From the NCBI RefSeq assembly GCF_004123905.1, contig NZ_MZXW01000016.1, positions 248,001 through 312,000 of the forward strand: a stretch of 64,000 nt of DNA, written 5' to 3'. This DNA comes from Bradyrhizobium betae (GTDB lineage Bacteria; Pseudomonadota; Alphaproteobacteria; Rhizobiales; Xanthobacteraceae). The notes under the pieces are model-generated. The model was given only the letters and a program-made list of their open reading frames with translations, ran no database searches and had not been told where the DNA came from. This document shows, piece by piece, positions 19,933 to 29,616 of the stretch. A program made the position numbers and the translations under genes. How positions within the stretch are numbered: the stretch's first letter is position 1; each line of letters opens with the position of its first letter.

Positions 19933-20579
19933 GCGTCGCCATCATCGATTACGGTTCCGGGAATCTGCATTCCGCCGCAAAAGCCTTCGAGCGCGCGGCG
20001 CGCAGCCTTGAGAATCCGCAAAAGGTCTTCGTCACCAGCGATCCGGACCGGGCGTATGAAGCCGACCGTCTGGTGCTGCCGGGCGTCGGCGCGTTCGCCG
20101 ATTGCCGGCGCGGGCTCGATGCGGTCAACGGCATGGTCGAGGCGATCACCGAAGCGGTGCGCGTCAAGGCGCGGCCCTTCTTCGGCATCTGCGTCGGCAT
20201 GCAGCTGATGGCGAGCCGCGGCAAGGAGCACGTCATCACCGAAGGCCTGAACTGGATCGGCGGCGACGTCGAGAAGATCACGCCGCGAGACGAGAGCCTG
20301 AAGATCCCGCACATGGGCTGGAACACGCTCGAGGTGCTGCGTGAGCATCCGGTGCTGGAACGGCTGCCGCTCGGCCCCAAGGGCCAGCACGCCTATTTCG
20401 TGCACTCCTATCACCTCAACGCCGCCAACGAGGCGGACGTGCTCGCGCGCGCCGATTACGGCGGACCTGTCACGGCGATTGTCGCCAGGGACACCGCCAT
20501 TGGCACGCAGTTTCACCCCGAGAAGAGCCAGCGCTTTGGCCTGGCCCTGATCTCGAACTTTTTGCGATGGAAACCGTGA
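19929..20579 (+). CDS. hisH: Imidazole glycerol phosphate synthase, glutaminase subunit
   Basis: Class I glutamine amidotransferase that supplies ammonia to HisF. The ATG at 19929, within the ATGA overlap with the previous gene, gives 216 residues beginning [20 protein letters not shown]. The catalytic triad is Cys88 ([11 protein letters not shown]), His196 and Glu198 (TQFHPEKSQ). It overlaps hisA by 13 bp. Confidence 0.96.
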   Translation: MSVAIIDYGSGNLHSAAKAFERAARSLENPQKVFVTSDPDRAYEADRLVLPGVGAFADCRRGLDAVNGMVEAITEAVRVKARPFFGICVGMQLMASRGKEHVITEGLNWIGGDVEKITPRDESLKIPHMGWNTLEVLREHPVLERLPLGPKGQHAYFVHSYHLNAANEADVLARADYGGPVTAIVARDTAIGTQFHPEKSQRFGLALISNFLRWKP

Positions 20580-21313
20580 TTCTCTTTCCCGCGATCGACC
20601 TCAAGAACGGCCAGTGCGTGCGCCTCGAGCAAGGCGACATGGCGCGCGCGACCGTGTTCAACCTCAATCCAGCTGCCCAAGCGCAGAGCTTTGTCGAGCA
20701 GGGCTTTGAGTATCTCCATGTCGTCGATCTCGACGGTGCCTTTGCCGGCAAGCCGGTGAATGCGCAGGCCGTCGAGGCGATGCTGAAGACGATCAGGATC
20801 CCGGTGCAGCTCGGCGGCGGCATTCGCGATCTCGCGACCGTCGAAGCCTGGCTCGAGAAGGGCATCACCCGCGTCATCATCGGCACCGCCGCGGTGCGCG
20901 ATCCGGAGCTGGTGAAGGCGGCTGCGAAAAAATTCCCCGGCCGCGTCGCGGTCGGGCTGGACGCACGCGACGGCAAGGTCGCGGTCGAAGGCTGGGCCGA
21001 GACCTCACAGGTGACGGTGCTGGAGATCGCGCAACGTTTCGAGGATGCCGGCGTTGCCGCCATCATCTTCACCGACATCGCGCGCGACGGCCTGCTCAAG
21101 GGCCTGAACCTGGATGCGACCATCGCGCTGGCCGACGCCATCTCCATTCCGGTGATCGCGTCCGGCGGCCTCGCCTCGATCGAGGACGTCAAGGCGATGT
21201 TGACGCCGCGCGCCAAAAAGCTCGCCGGCGCGATCGCCGGCCGTGCGCTCTATGACGGCCGGCTCGATCCCGCCGAAGCCCTGACTTTGATCCGCAACGC
21301 GCGCGCCGCCTAG
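20567..21313 (+). CDS. hisA: ProFAR isomerase HisA
   Basis: Beta/alpha-barrel isomerase converting ProFAR to PRFAR in histidine synthesis. The 248 residues start [21 protein letters not shown] with the catalytic Asp near residue 11, and include [23 protein letters not shown] and the second aspartate in [12 protein letters not shown]. It overlaps hisH by 13 bp and precedes hisF by 10 bp. Confidence 0.96.
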   Translation: METVILFPAIDLKNGQCVRLEQGDMARATVFNLNPAAQAQSFVEQGFEYLHVVDLDGAFAGKPVNAQAVEAMLKTIRIPVQLGGGIRDLATVEAWLEKGITRVIIGTAAVRDPELVKAAAKKFPGRVAVGLDARDGKVAVEGWAETSQVTVLEIAQRFEDAGVAAIIFTDIARDGLLKGLNLDATIALADAISIPVIASGGLASIEDVKAMLTPRAKKLAGAIAGRALYDGRLDPAEALTLIRNARAA

Positions 21314-21323
21314 GAGACGTCAC

Positions 21324-22100
21324 ATGTTCAAGGTGCGCGTGATCCCCTGCCTCGACGTCAAGGACGGCCGCGTCGTCAAGGGCGTCAACTTCGTCGATCT
21401 CAGGGATGCCGGTGATCCCGTCGAGGCCGCGATCGCCTATGACGCGGCCGGCGCCGACGAGTTGACATTCCTCGACATCACCGCGACCCATGAGAATCGC
21501 GGCATCATGCTGGACGTGGTTCGGCGCACGGCGGAGGCCTGCTTCATGCCGGTGACAGTCGGCGGCGGCGTGCGTGAGGTCAACGACATCAAGACGCTGC
21601 TGCGCGCCGGCGCCGACAAGGTCTCGATCAACAGCGCCGCGGTGTCGCGGCGCGAGTTCGTCAAGGAAGCGGCCGAGAAATTCGGCGAGCAGTGCGTGGT
21701 GGTCGCGATCGACGCCAAGCGGGTCAAGCGCGCGGGCGGCGGCGAGCGCTGGGAGATTTTTACCCATGGCGGTCGAAACTCCACCGGCATCGACGCCATC
21801 GAATACGCCCAAGAGGTCGTCTCGCTCGGTGCCGGCGAAATCCTGCTCACCTCGATGGATCGCGACGGGACAAGGCAGGGCTTTGACATCCCGCTGACCC
21901 GGGCGATTGCCGACAGCGTTCCTGTTCCCGTGATCGCCTCGGGCGGCGTCGGCAATCTCGATCATCTCGTTGACGGCATTCGCGACGGGCATGCCACCGC
22001 CGTGCTGGCCGCCTCGATCTTCCATTTCGGGGAATTCACCATCCGCGAGGCCAAGGAGCACATGTCCCGGCGGGGCTTGCCCATGCGCCTGGATGCCTGA
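21324..22100 (+). CDS. hisF: Imidazole glycerol phosphate synthase, cyclase subunit
   Basis: Barrel-fold cyclase that joins ammonia from HisH to PRFAR, giving IGP and AICAR. The 258 residues contain the catalytic Asp in [18 protein letters not shown] and the second in [12 protein letters not shown], with the phosphate loops [13 protein letters not shown] and [17 protein letters not shown] ribosome site precedes the ATG. Confidence 0.97.
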   Translation: MFKVRVIPCLDVKDGRVVKGVNFVDLRDAGDPVEAAIAYDAAGADELTFLDITATHENRGIMLDVVRRTAEACFMPVTVGGGVREVNDIKTLLRAGADKVSINSAAVSRREFVKEAAEKFGEQCVVVAIDAKRVKRAGGGERWEIFTHGGRNSTGIDAIEYAQEVVSLGAGEILLTSMDRDGTRQGFDIPLTRAIADSVPVPVIASGGVGNLDHLVDGIRDGHATAVLAASIFHFGEFTIREAKEHMSRRGLPMRLDA

Positions 22101-22190
22101 CGACTCCTGCTCATAAAAATGCTACACAGGCCGTACGGGGAATGGCCTCCGTGGCCAAGTTTATTGCCAAGTGTGTTTCCGGGTAGTCCG

Positions 22191-22517
22191 ATGTCGCGTT
22201 TCACGATCCACGATCTGGCCGAGACCATCGATGCCCGCGCCGCGGCCGGGGGCGAAGGCTCCTATACCCGCAAGCTCCTGGACAAGGGCGCCGAGCATTG
22301 CGCCAAGAAGTTCGGTGAGGAAGCAGTCGAAACCGTCATCGCAGCAGTCGAAAACGATCGCGCGCATCTGATCGCCGAGGGCGCCGATCTGCTCTATCAT
22401 TTCCTTGTGCTGCTCAAGGCCCGCGGCGTAAAGCTGGAAGAGGTCGAGGCCGCGCTGGACAAGCGGACGAACATGTCAGGGTTGGAAGAGAAGGCGTCGC
22501 GCAAAAGCGGCAACTAG
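22191..22517 (+). CDS. hisE: Phosphoribosyl-ATP pyrophosphatase
   Basis: Second step of histidine synthesis. This is the stand-alone 108-residue form with start at the ATG at 22191 (MSRFTIHDLAETIDAR). The MazG-like helices carry KKFGEEAVETVIAA and LIAEGADLLYHFLVLL, whose acidic residues bind magnesium. It closes the his cluster; a 90-bp gap to hisF may carry its own signal. Confidence 0.95.
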   Translation: MSRFTIHDLAETIDARAAAGGEGSYTRKLLDKGAEHCAKKFGEEAVETVIAAVENDRAHLIAEGADLLYHFLVLLKARGVKLEEVEAALDKRTNMSGLEEKASRKSGN

Positions 22518-22538
22518 CCGAGGTGGAGAAGTCGCGTC

Positions 22539-23495
22539 ATGGATATCCGCGCACCCGAGCAGCAATATAATCCCTACCGCGTCTATACGCGCGAGGACTG
22601 GGCGCGACTCCGCGACGATACGCCGATGACGCTGGAGCCGGGTGAGTTCGACCGGCTGCGTTCGCTGCACGACCGCCTCGACTTGCAGGAGGTCGAGGAC
22701 ATCTATTTGCCGCTGTCGCGCCTGCTGTCGATCTATGTCGATGCGATGCAGCGCCTGTACTACGCGGAGCGCCAGTTCCTCAATATCCGCGACCGCAAGA
22801 TGCCCTACATAATCGGCGTCGCCGGCTCCGTCGCGGTCGGAAAGTCCACCACGGCCCGCGTGCTCCAGGCGCTCTTGGCACGCTGGTCGCCGCGCCCGAA
22901 GGTCGAACTGATCACCACCGACGGATTTCTCTATCCCAACGCGGTGCTCGATCGGCAGGGCATCATGCAGAAGAAGGGCTTTCCCGAGAGCTACGATCTG
23001 CCGCTGCTGCTGAGTTTCCTGTCCGACATCAAGGCCGGACGCCGCCACGTGCGCGCGCCGGTCTATTCGCATTTGACCTATGACATCGTGCCGAACCAGT
23101 GGGCCGAGATCGACCAGCCCGACATCCTGATCGTCGAGGGCGTCAACGTGCTGCAGACCGGCAAGCTGCCGCGCGACGGCAAGGCGGTGCCCGTGGTCTC
23201 CGACTTCTTCGACTTCTCGGTCTATATCGATGCCGACGAAGCGGCGCTGCGGCGGTGGTACATCAAGCGCTTCCTGGCACTGCGCGACACCGCGTTCACC
23301 AACCCAAAGTCCTACTTCAACCGCTACGCGCTGTTGTCGGACGAGGAGGCCACCGCGACCGCAATCGCGATCTGGGAACGCACCAACCTCGCCAATCTCG
23401 AGGACAACATCCTGCCGACCCGCCCCCGCGCGACGCTGATCTTGAAAAAGGGCCCCGACCACGTGGTGGAGAGCGTGGCGCTCAGGCGGCTGTAG
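22539..23495 (+). CDS. coaA: Pantothenate kinase, type I
   Basis: First committed enzyme of coenzyme A synthesis. The 318-residue protein carries the P-loop [20 protein letters not shown] near residue 90, the substrate region [12 protein letters not shown], and the typical [25 protein letters not shown] and KSYFNRYA blocks. It starts 21 bp after hisE, as in other rhizobia, so it may be read from the his operon. Confidence 0.96.
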   Translation: MDIRAPEQQYNPYRVYTREDWARLRDDTPMTLEPGEFDRLRSLHDRLDLQEVEDIYLPLSRLLSIYVDAMQRLYYAERQFLNIRDRKMPYIIGVAGSVAVGKSTTARVLQALLARWSPRPKVELITTDGFLYPNAVLDRQGIMQKKGFPESYDLPLLLSFLSDIKAGRRHVRAPVYSHLTYDIVPNQWAEIDQPDILIVEGVNVLQTGKLPRDGKAVPVVSDFFDFSVYIDADEAALRRWYIKRFLALRDTAFTNPKSYFNRYALLSDEEATATAIAIWERTNLANLEDNILPTRPRATLILKKGPDHVVESVALRRL

Positions 23496-23596
23496 ACGCG
23501 CCGGCACGTGGGCTTCGCAAAATTTCGGGCTGAGTGTCTTTTGTTGCAGACCGACAAGGGGTATTCGATTATGGCTTCGAAAACGCGAGGGACTCC

Positions 23597-23836
23597 ATGG
23601 TTGATCGTCTCAGAAGCGCTGCGGAACAACTCGAAGCGCCCACATGCCCGGACTGCCATATCGAGATGAAATGGTACCGATCGGAACTGCTGGCGGACGA
23701 GCCCACCCCGATCATCGCGCATCTTTTCGTGTGCCCGCATTGCAAGCGCGCAGCCCAGGCAGACACCGTATTCAAGGGCACCATGGGGTCGCCGGATAGG
23801 CTCTCTGCGCCGCGTTTTCTCGCTCACGCCGCGTAG
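23597..23836 (+). CDS. Small zinc-ribbon-like protein
   Basis: Unknown function. A 79-residue protein from the ATG at 23597 (MVDRLRSAAEQLEAPTC); a longer in-frame start at 23534 lacks support. Two cysteine pairs, CPDC and CPHC about 30 residues apart, form a probable single zinc ribbon, with a conserved MKWYRSELLADEP between them. Stand-alone gene. Confidence 0.65.
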   Translation: MVDRLRSAAEQLEAPTCPDCHIEMKWYRSELLADEPTPIIAHLFVCPHCKRAAQADTVFKGTMGSPDRLSAPRFLAHAA

Positions 23837-23883
23837 CCGGCAAAGCCGCCGGACGGCACATTCCGGCCGGACGCATGGGTCGT

Positions 23884-24513
23884 TTACTTGCTGGCCTTGG
23901 CGATCCAATCCGCAGGCTTGATGCGCCCAGCAAAGATGGCGGGCCCGGGGTTGTTGGCCCGGTAAACGAAAGCCTCGCCTTCCTGCACGTCGCCGGCGTC
24001 CTTGCCAAAGGCATCGGCGATGTTCGTCTTGTGGGTGACCAGAAACGTGTTGGTGCCTGCCTGCGGAGATGCATCGACGAACTGACGCACGGCCTGTCCA
24101 GCCTTTGCATTCGCACCCGCCGGGTTTGCCATTCCCGATGCGCTGGCATTGCTGCTGTCCGTCAACGCATCGACCGGCTTGACCTCGCGGCCGGACATCA
24201 GCTTGCCGGCCTCGATCGCGCGGTTCAGCCGGCTGGTGTAGACATCGCCGATCGGGATCGCGAGCTCCTTGAGCGCCGCCCCGATCTGGCGGGCGATGTC
24301 CCTGCCCTTTTCACTCAGCTGACGCTGCGCGCTCATGTCGTCGAACCTGAAAGGGTAGACATCCTTTTGGCTGTCATCGGTGGCGGTGTGCCGAAAGACC
24401 AGCACGTAGCCGCCCTGCTTGAGCGACGAGATGAGTTCCGGCGTATCGGCCGCGGCGGCCCGGGAGAGGCCAGCGAGAAGGACAATGATTGCGAGGCGGA
24501 AAAGCAAACGCAT
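23884..24513 (-). CDS. Exported histidine phosphatase superfamily protein
   Basis: Predicted periplasmic phosphatase of the branch 1/2 histidine phosphatase fold. The ATG at 24513, with AGAGGA 8 bp upstream, gives 209 residues. A signal peptide (MRLLFRLAIIVLLAGLSRAAAA) is followed by the catalytic motif VLVFRHTATDD, in which F-R-H-T replaces the usual R-H-G, and the second histidine in FLVTHKTNIADAFG. The substrate is unknown. Confidence 0.85.
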   Translation of the reverse strand: MRLLFRLAIIVLLAGLSRAAAADTPELISSLKQGGYVLVFRHTATDDSQKDVYPFRFDDMSAQRQLSEKGRDIARQIGAALKELAIPIGDVYTSRLNRAIEAGKLMSGREVKPVDALTDSSNASASGMANPAGANAKAGQAVRQFVDASPQAGTNTFLVTHKTNIADAFGKDAGDVQEGEAFVYRANNPGPAIFAGRIKPADWIAKASK

Positions 24514-24617
24514 GCGCAAAATCCTCTATGCAAATGCCCCAGAGGATGGTGGCGCGCCGTGCAGTCGATTTCAATTGCAGATTGCCGGTCGAGATCAGGT
24601 TCCCGTGAAATGCTGGA

Positions 24618-26849
24618 TCAGACGGCCGGATGCCGTGACGCCGCCAGCCCGGCAAGTGCCTCTTCCAGCTTGTCGCGATCGAGCGGCTTGATCAAGAACC
24701 CGTTCATGCCGGCTTCGAAGCAGGCGTAGCGATCCTCCACCAGCGTATTGGCGGTGAGCGCGAGGATTGGCGTGTGGTGGCCGCCGATGGCGGCCTCGTG
24801 GGCGCGGATGCGTTTTGTCGCTTCGATGCCGTCGAGCTGCGGCATCTGGATGTCCATCAGCACGAGATCATAGGGCGTGCCGGCCGATGAAGCGGCAAGC
24901 CACGATTCCAGCGCGGCCTCGCCATGGACGGCGATGACGACGCGGTGGCCGAGCTTTGTCAGCAGCGAGCGCATCAACAGCGCGTTGATCTCGTTGTCTT
25001 CAGCGACAAGGATCGAGAGCCCTTTTGCTGGCGCTGCGCGCGTGGATTCGGCCGGCGGCTCCGGCGCGAGCTCGGGCGAGGCGACCTCTGGTGTCAGCGC
25101 CAGGCGCGCGGCGAGCGAGGCCGCGCGCAGCGGCTTGATCAGGAAGCCGGTGAAGGCCGCTGAGAGCTTGTCATGGCGCGAGCTCGACGTCAGCAGCACC
25201 AGCCGTTGCAGCGCATGCGCGCGAGCCGCTTCGCCCAGCCGGTCGGTAATGGCAGGACCGATCGAGCGATCGACCAAGACCGCGTGCCATGAGCGTTCCG
25301 GCAGCAGCGCCTCTGCCACGGCAACATCGGTCACCAGGCAGGTCTGGCCGCCCCAGCGCTCCAGGCGCCGCGCGATCAGCGAGGCCTCGATGCCCTCGGC
25401 GATCAGCAGGATCGACTTGCCCGAGAGGTCAGGGCTCGGGAACGCCGTCTGACCTCTGCCTGTTTGCGATGGCGCGAGCGGCACTGCGACCTCGAAGGTC
25501 GAGCCCTTGCCCGGCTCACTCGTGAGCGTGATGCGGCCGCCCATGCGCTTGACGATGCGCTCGCTGATGGCAAGCCCAAGCCCGGTGCCGCCATAGGTGC
25601 GTGCGACGCGCTCGTCGGCCTGCTCGAATTCACGGAAGATGCGCTGCTGCGCGTCGGCTGCGATGCCGATGCCGGTGTCGCGGACCAGAAAGCTGATTTC
25701 GTTCGGCCAGATGCCGGGCTCGACGATCAGCGCGACGCCGCCGCTCGCGGTGAATTTTATCGCGTTGCTTGCGAGGTTGAGCAGCACCTGGCGCAGCCTC
25801 GCGGCATCGCCGACGACTTCGAGCGGCAGGCGCTCGTCGACATAGGCGGCAATTTCCAGCTGCTTGGCCTGCGCGCGCGGCGCCAACAGCTCGGTGATCT
25901 CCTCGATCAGGGTCGAGAGCGCGAAGGGGCGTTGCTCGAGATCGAGCTTGCCGGCCTCGATCTTGGAATAGTCGAGCAGCTCCTCGATCAGCGCCATCAG
26001 CGCCTCGCCGGAGGTTTTCACTGCGCGGGCGTAGGTCGTCTGCTCCGGCGTCAGCGTGGTGTCGAGCAGGAGCCCGCCCATGCCGATGATGCCGTTCAGC
26101 GGCGTGCGGATCTCGTGCGAGGCCATCGCGAGGAAACGCGATTTGGCGCGGTTGGCGGCGTCGGCCTGGTCGCGTGCGTCGGACAGCGCACGTTCGGTCT
26201 CGGTGCGGTCGGTGACGTCGCGCCCGACGCTCTGCAACTCGGCCGCCTGGCCGGCGTCAAGGCGGACATAGCCCTCGCGCCAGGCGATCCAGCGCGCGCC
26301 GAGTGGTGTGGTGATCCTCTGGTCGTGAATGCGTGTGCCGTTGCTCTCGCGGGCGCTGTCGCCCTGCTCCAGCACGTCGAAGTCAAAGCGCGTGCCGACC
26401 AGCGCGCCACGTTCCTGTCCGGCAAGCGCGCAATAGGCGTCATTGGCAAAGGTGATGCGGCCCTGATGGTCACGCAGCACGATGAGATCGCCCTGTTGTT
26501 CAAAGAGGCTGCGGGCGCGTTCTTCCGCTTCCTTCAGCTCCCAATTGCGGTCGATCAGCGCCTCGTTGTGCGCGGCGAGCGCGCGCATCCGCTTGTTGAC
26601 GAAGCGCAGCCGCATGCTGAGCGTGGCGAGGCCAAGGCAGGCGAGCGCGAACAGGAAGCTGGCGCCGATCGCGAAGGTGTTGGGGTCGTAGCCGGAGTTC
26701 TCGGAGCGACTGCCGGAGACGAAACCATAGGCGCCGCCAAAGGTCGCCGAGAAGATCATGAAGGAGCGGATGGCGAAGGCGATGCGCGGATGCTGTCGCC
26801 TGAAGCGGCGCATGCGCACCTTGATCCGGAACGTCCGATCCATCGTCAC
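24618..26849 (-). CDS. Hybrid sensor histidine kinase with two receiver-type domains
   Basis: Membrane sensor of an unknown signal. The 743 residues (GTG start; an ATG two codons later is equally likely) comprise two membrane helices (about 24-45 and 60-78), a coiled linker, a PAS domain (about 110-215), HisKA with His245 ([20 protein letters not shown]), HATPase_c (about 330-480, with [15 protein letters not shown] and [10 protein letters not shown]), a degenerate receiver-like domain (about 490-590, [16 protein letters not shown]) and an intact receiver (about 615-735) with VAEDN, the phospho-aspartate in [13 protein letters not shown] and the conserved lysine. No HPt domain or cognate regulator is adjacent. 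It resembles BarA/ArcB-type kinases of rhizobia. Confidence 0.9.
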   Translation of the reverse strand: MTMDRTFRIKVRMRRFRRQHPRIAFAIRSFMIFSATFGGAYGFVSGSRSENSGYDPNTFAIGASFLFALACLGLATLSMRLRFVNKRMRALAAHNEALIDRNWELKEAEERARSLFEQQGDLIVLRDHQGRITFANDAYCALAGQERGALVGTRFDFDVLEQGDSARESNGTRIHDQRITTPLGARWIAWREGYVRLDAGQAAELQSVGRDVTDRTETERALSDARDQADAANRAKSRFLAMASHEIRTPLNGIIGMGGLLLDTTLTPEQTTYARAVKTSGEALMALIEELLDYSKIEAGKLDLEQRPFALSTLIEEITELLAPRAQAKQLEIAAYVDERLPLEVVGDAARLRQVLLNLASNAIKFTASGGVALIVEPGIWPNEISFLVRDTGIGIAADAQQRIFREFEQADERVARTYGGTGLGLAISERIVKRMGGRITLTSEPGKGSTFEVAVPLAPSQTGRGQTAFPSPDLSGKSILLIAEGIEASLIARRLERWGGQTCLVTDVAVAEALLPERSWHAVLVDRSIGPAITDRLGEAARAHALQRLVLLTSSSRHDKLSAAFTGFLIKPLRAASLAARLALTPEVASPELAPEPPAESTRAAPAKGLSILVAEDNEINALLMRSLLTKLGHRVVIAVHGEAALESWLAASSAGTPYDLVLMDIQMPQLDGIEATKRIRAHEAAIGGHHTPILALTANTLVEDRYACFEAGMNGFLIKPLDRDKLEEALAGLAASRHPAV

Positions 26850-26968
26850 CGACCCCGACTCTTGTCCGAAATCCCGCCACCGCCGGGTGCGACGATGTCT
26901 TGCCGACCTTGCGAACAGCTTGAGGCTTTGGGGCGGCCTCCAAACGGGGTTAGCGAGGTGTTAACGCC

Positions 26969-27442
26969 TTAAAGCGAGGCGGCCTGGAGCGGGAGCGGGC
27001 GTTGGCCGCCATGGGCACCGACGATCAGGGCTGCGGCCTCGCGCTGCGAAAAGGTCTTCGAGCGCACATAGATGCGGTAATCGGCCGGACCGTCGTTGGA
27101 AAGATAGATCACCGGACCGCCATCGACGGGTTGCGCCGCGATCGTAATCAGGCGGTTCGCCGGATGGGCCTCGCAGGAGTCCGTCTCGGAGCCGAGACCG
27201 TCATCCACGACCGTGAAGTCGGCTTCGTTGGCATCTTCGGTGATCCGGACCCGCACCGTGGCCCGCGACGGATCGTCGGTGAAGGCGACATGGACGCCGG
27301 CGGTCCAGAACAGGGACGTCAGCTCGACCGAGATGTCGCCAACGGCGATGCAGGGATGCGAGACCGATCCGACCTCGGCGCGGGCGAATATCGCGGCGGC
27401 CAACAGGGGAACGGCCGAAGCCAGGATCTTGAAACGCAACAT
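26969..27442 (-). CDS. Exported protein of unknown function
   Basis: Not recognised. The 157 residues begin with a signal peptide (MLRFKILASAVPLLAAAIFARA), followed by a mostly beta-rich domain with two cysteines (HPCIAVG and SCEAHP) that could form a disulphide, and a C-terminal YRIYVRSKTFSQREAAALIVGAHGG. It is a stand-alone leftward gene between the sensor kinase and the broken comM. Confidence 0.6.
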   Translation of the reverse strand: MLRFKILASAVPLLAAAIFARAEVGSVSHPCIAVGDISVELTSLFWTAGVHVAFTDDPSRATVRVRITEDANEADFTVVDDGLGSETDSCEAHPANRLITIAAQPVDGGPVIYLSNDGPADYRIYVRSKTFSQREAAALIVGAHGGQRPLPLQAASL

Positions 27443-27552
27443 GACACGCTACTCGCCAGGCCCTGTGTGAAACTCGCACGGGAACTCTTTGGGCCTTATG
27501 GTTTGCAGAGCGTAAAGGAAACTCGTTACCGCCGGGTTGATGCGCGGAATGA

Positions 27553-28371
27553 TCATGCCATCTGGCGCACATCCTCCGCGAGTGCGCGGTAGGACAGCGC
27601 TTCGGCGAGATGCAGCCGGCCGATCTTGTCGGCGCTATCAAGGTCGGCCAGCGTGCGCGCCACCCGCAGCACGCGGTGATAGCCGCGCGCCGACAGCCGC
27701 ATCGTCTCGGCGGCATCGCGCAGCAGTTTTTGGCCCTGCGCGTCCGGCTTGGCGATCTCTTCCAGCACCGATGCGGGCGCCTCGGCATTGGTGCGGACAT
27801 GCGGCATGCCCGCACCGGCGTAACGCGCAAGCTGGATATCGCGCGCCGCCGCCACCCGTGCCGCGACTTCGGCAGAGCCTTCCGCCGGCGGCGGCAGGAT
27901 CAGATCGGCTGCGGTCACCGCGGGAACCTCGATGCGCAGATCGATGCGGTCCATCAGCGGACCGGAGATGCGCGCCTGATAGTCGCCGGTGCAGCGATCA
28001 ATGCGGCCGCGCTTGCAGGCATAGCCGGGCTCGAACGCATTGCCGCAGCGGCAGGGATTCATCGCCGCGACCAGCATGAAGCGCGCCGGATAGGTCACGC
28101 GATGATTGGCGCGCGACACCGCGACCTCGCCGTTCTCGAGCGGCTGGCGCAGCGAATCCAGCACGCGCGGATCGAACTCCGGGAGCTCGTCGAGGAATAG
28201 CACGCCCTGATGCGCGAGCGAGATCTCGCCGGGCTTTGCCCGCATGCCGCCGCCGGTGAGCGCGGCCATGCTGGCGGAATGATGCGGGCTGCGGAACGGC
28301 CGCTGTGCCGTCAGCGCGCCGCCTTTGATTTCGCCCGCGACGGACGCGATCATCGAGACTTCGAGCAATTC
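27553..28371 (-). pseudogene. comM: comM/yifB, C-terminal fragment split off by a transposon
   Basis: C-terminal half of a Mg-chelatase-like AAA+ ATPase (YifB/ComM), a helicase acting in branch migration during DNA uptake in species where it was studied. The fragment covers the Walker B and sensor regions (GVLFLDELPEFDPRVLDSLRQPLENG, partly quoted as GVLFLDELPEF), the CRCGN zinc-like motif and the C-terminal helical domain (SARGYHRVLRVARTLADLD). It reads on directly from the N-terminal part at 32281-33008 once the 3,909-bp element and one copy of the 8-bp duplication are removed, restoring G-E-L-L-E-V-S-M. Alone it lacks Walker A, so it is very probably non-functional. Confidence 0.92.
28364..28371. 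repeat. Target-site duplication, left copy
   Basis: AGCAATTC directly outside the left terminal repeat; the identical octamer lies at 32281-32288. Eight-bp duplications are typical of the IS1595 family. Confidence 0.92.
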
Positions 28372-28394
28372 CGGCATTAGGTAGCAAACTCACC
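28372..28394. repeat. Left terminal inverted repeat of the transposon
   Basis: 23 bp, starting CGGCATTAGG and ending ACTCACC, exactly complementary to 32258-32280. The start codon of the C-terminal comM fragment would lie in this repeat (ATG on the minus strand). Confidence 0.95.
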
Positions 28395-28419
28395 AAATGG
28401 GTCAGACTAACTGACCAAT

Positions 28420-28448
28420 GACTGGCCTCAGTAGCCTTGAGGCCAGTC
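28420..28448. terminator. Subterminal hairpin at the left end of the transposon
   Basis: A perfect 11-bp stem (GACTGGCCTCA and complement) with a 7-nt loop, 26 bp inside the left repeat. Such hairpins near IS ends often block transcription or translation entering from outside. No T-run follows. Confidence 0.5.
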
Positions 28449-28531
28449 AGGAAATTTTCGTGAACAAACCACCCCACTTGCCCCCAATGGGCTTGCACGT
28501 ATGGACCCACTCAGATATGTACACTCTCGCC

Positions 28532-29047
28532 ATGACAGTCACAGTTAGAAAGCCTCTCGATTTTCGCGATATCCGCACCGACATCCGGGCGCGGATTAGA
28601 TCGCTTGAAGATACATCCCAGCGCCAACAGGCCGAATTCGTGAAAGCGCAGGAGAAGGCCGCTGCTGAGCATCGGCAGATAATGGAGGGGTTTAAAAGCG
28701 CTATCGATAGCTACAAGCGCATGCTCGACTTGGAGGAGGCGATGGCCTCCCACAATATGCTCGACACTCGGGATAAAGGCGGCCCGGCCCAGACCGAGGT
28801 CAAGATCCCGGTCCCTGTTGCACTCCCGCCGCTAGCCGATTTTTTTGTGAGCAAGCTTGCTCAAAACGGCCCGCTCACGAAGGAAGAACTCCGGGAGGCC
28901 GCTCAAGCGGTTGGTTATTTCGGTGAAGCAGGCGGCGGCGGCCGTGCGACTCACGCCACACTTGAGAACATCAAACGCAGCAAGCGCGTCGTTCTTGGCG
29001 ACGACGGCAAATTCCACGCGAGCGAGATGGAGAAGGCGTTGCTATGA
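28532..29047 (+). CDS. Transposon cargo: coiled-coil protein with a winged-helix-like C-terminus
   Basis: Unknown function. From the ATG at 28532 the protein has 171 residues; starts at 28517 or 28418 are possible, but the latter lies in the subterminal hairpin and none has a clear ribosome site. Residues about 15-75 are a charged coiled coil (SLEDTSQRQQAEFVKAQEKA and on). The C-terminal 60 residues (GPLTKEELREAAQAVGYFGE, then TLENIKRSKRVVLGDDGKF) look like a winged-helix module in which a conditioned helix is followed by a short beta hairpin. It runs inward from the left end and stops before a strong terminator. It shares its layout, but no clear sequence identity, with the gene at 31725-32159. 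Confidence 0.6.
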   Translation: MTVTVRKPLDFRDIRTDIRARIRSLEDTSQRQQAEFVKAQEKAAAEHRQIMEGFKSAIDSYKRMLDLEEAMASHNMLDTRDKGGPAQTEVKIPVPVALPPLADFFVSKLAQNGPLTKEELREAAQAVGYFGEAGGGGRATHATLENIKRSKRVVLGDDGKFHASEMEKALL

Positions 29048-29051
29048 ATCA

Positions 29052-29078
29052 AAAGAGCGCCTGAGAGGGCGCTCTTTC
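29052..29078 (+). terminator. Intrinsic terminator after the left cargo gene
   Basis: A perfect 10-bp stem AAAGAGCGCC / GGCGCTCTTT with a TGAGAG loop begins 4 bp after the stop codon. The A-rich 5' arm and T-rich 3' arm fit a bidirectional rho-independent terminator. Confidence 0.8.
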
Positions 29079-29087
29079 AATGAGTTT

Positions 29088-29159
29088 GGGGGTGCACAGT
29101 GCAGGGGCAAGGTTGTCCAGCCACGTCCCCGGCGGGTGCAAGTCCCGCTACCTCCACCG
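29088..29159 (+). ncRNA. Compact tRNA-like RNA fold inside the transposon
   Basis: The 5' segment GGGGGTG (29088-29094) pairs with TACCTCC (29149-29155) as a 7-bp acceptor-like stem with two G-U pairs. Directly before the 3' strand is a perfect T-arm-like hairpin (GCGGG, 7-nt loop TGCAAGT, CCCGC; 29132-29148), and ACCG follows where tRNAs have NCCA. Between lies one hairpin closed by GGGG/CCCC (29104-29107 with 29127-29130) instead of separate D and anticodon arms. No tmRNA D-loop signature is present. This is a structure seen by eye; a gene product is not proven. Confidence 0.4.
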
Positions 29160-29289
29160 ATTGGCCCCTTCCATAAGGGCCGACCGTCCTGCTCCCTTCC
29201 ACCGGAGTACGGACGACTTCCAGACTACCCACGCGGCCAAGAGGTCCAAGCCTTGGTCGCGTGTTCCTATGTGCCGCATAGAATCACAG

Positions 29290-29511
29290 CTAGCGCGGCG
29301 CGACAATCCCTAGCTGCTTATCGTCGTCAACGAATGCGATACCACCAGTTTCCAGTGCAGCTTTCATTGCCGCTAGATTATTTCGAGTCGGCTCCCGTCT
29401 GCCTGCCTCAAAGTCCCGCACCGTCGAAACGCCCACGTTCGCGCTTTTTGCAAGCGCGTCTTGAGGCCAATTTAGCCATGCTCGCGCGGCTCGACACTGT
29501 TCCGGGGTCAT
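29290..29511 (-). CDS. Small XRE-family transcriptional regulator in the transposon
   Basis: DNA-binding protein, 73 residues, consisting of a single helix-turn-helix: TPEQCRAARAWLNWPQDALA, ANVGVSTVRDFEAGRREPTRNNLAAMKAAL and a short tail. The W-P-Q-D-A-L and V-S-T-V-R-D-F-E-A-G-R motifs are typical of a large alphaproteobacterial XRE group. It is divergent from the transposase gene 105 bp away and could repress both promoters; that is an inference. Confidence 0.8.
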   Translation of the reverse strand: MTPEQCRAARAWLNWPQDALAKSANVGVSTVRDFEAGRREPTRNNLAAMKAALETGGIAFVDDDKQLGIVAPR

Positions 29512-29597
29512 TCACGCAATATGATGACCGAAACGAATTTCGTCAAGATCATCGATTTTCGTTGACGCCATTACTTTCAACGCTTATCACTGAGGTC

Positions 29598-29612
29598 AAC
29601 GGAAACCGTTGG
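29598..29612. promoter_or_regulatory. Perfect inverted repeat before the transposase gene
   Basis: CAACGGAAACCGTTG (6-bp arms, 3-bp spacer) lies just upstream of the transposase ATG in the gap shared with the divergent XRE gene. It is a candidate operator for that regulator. Confidence 0.35.
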
Positions 29613-29616
29613 TCTC

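Noticed and set aside
29088..29159. tmRNA or ordinary tRNA gene
   Set aside because: The acceptor stem and T arm look right, but there is no anticodon arm, no GGATTCGACG-type tmRNA motif and the 3' end is ACCG. Kept only as a tRNA-like fold.
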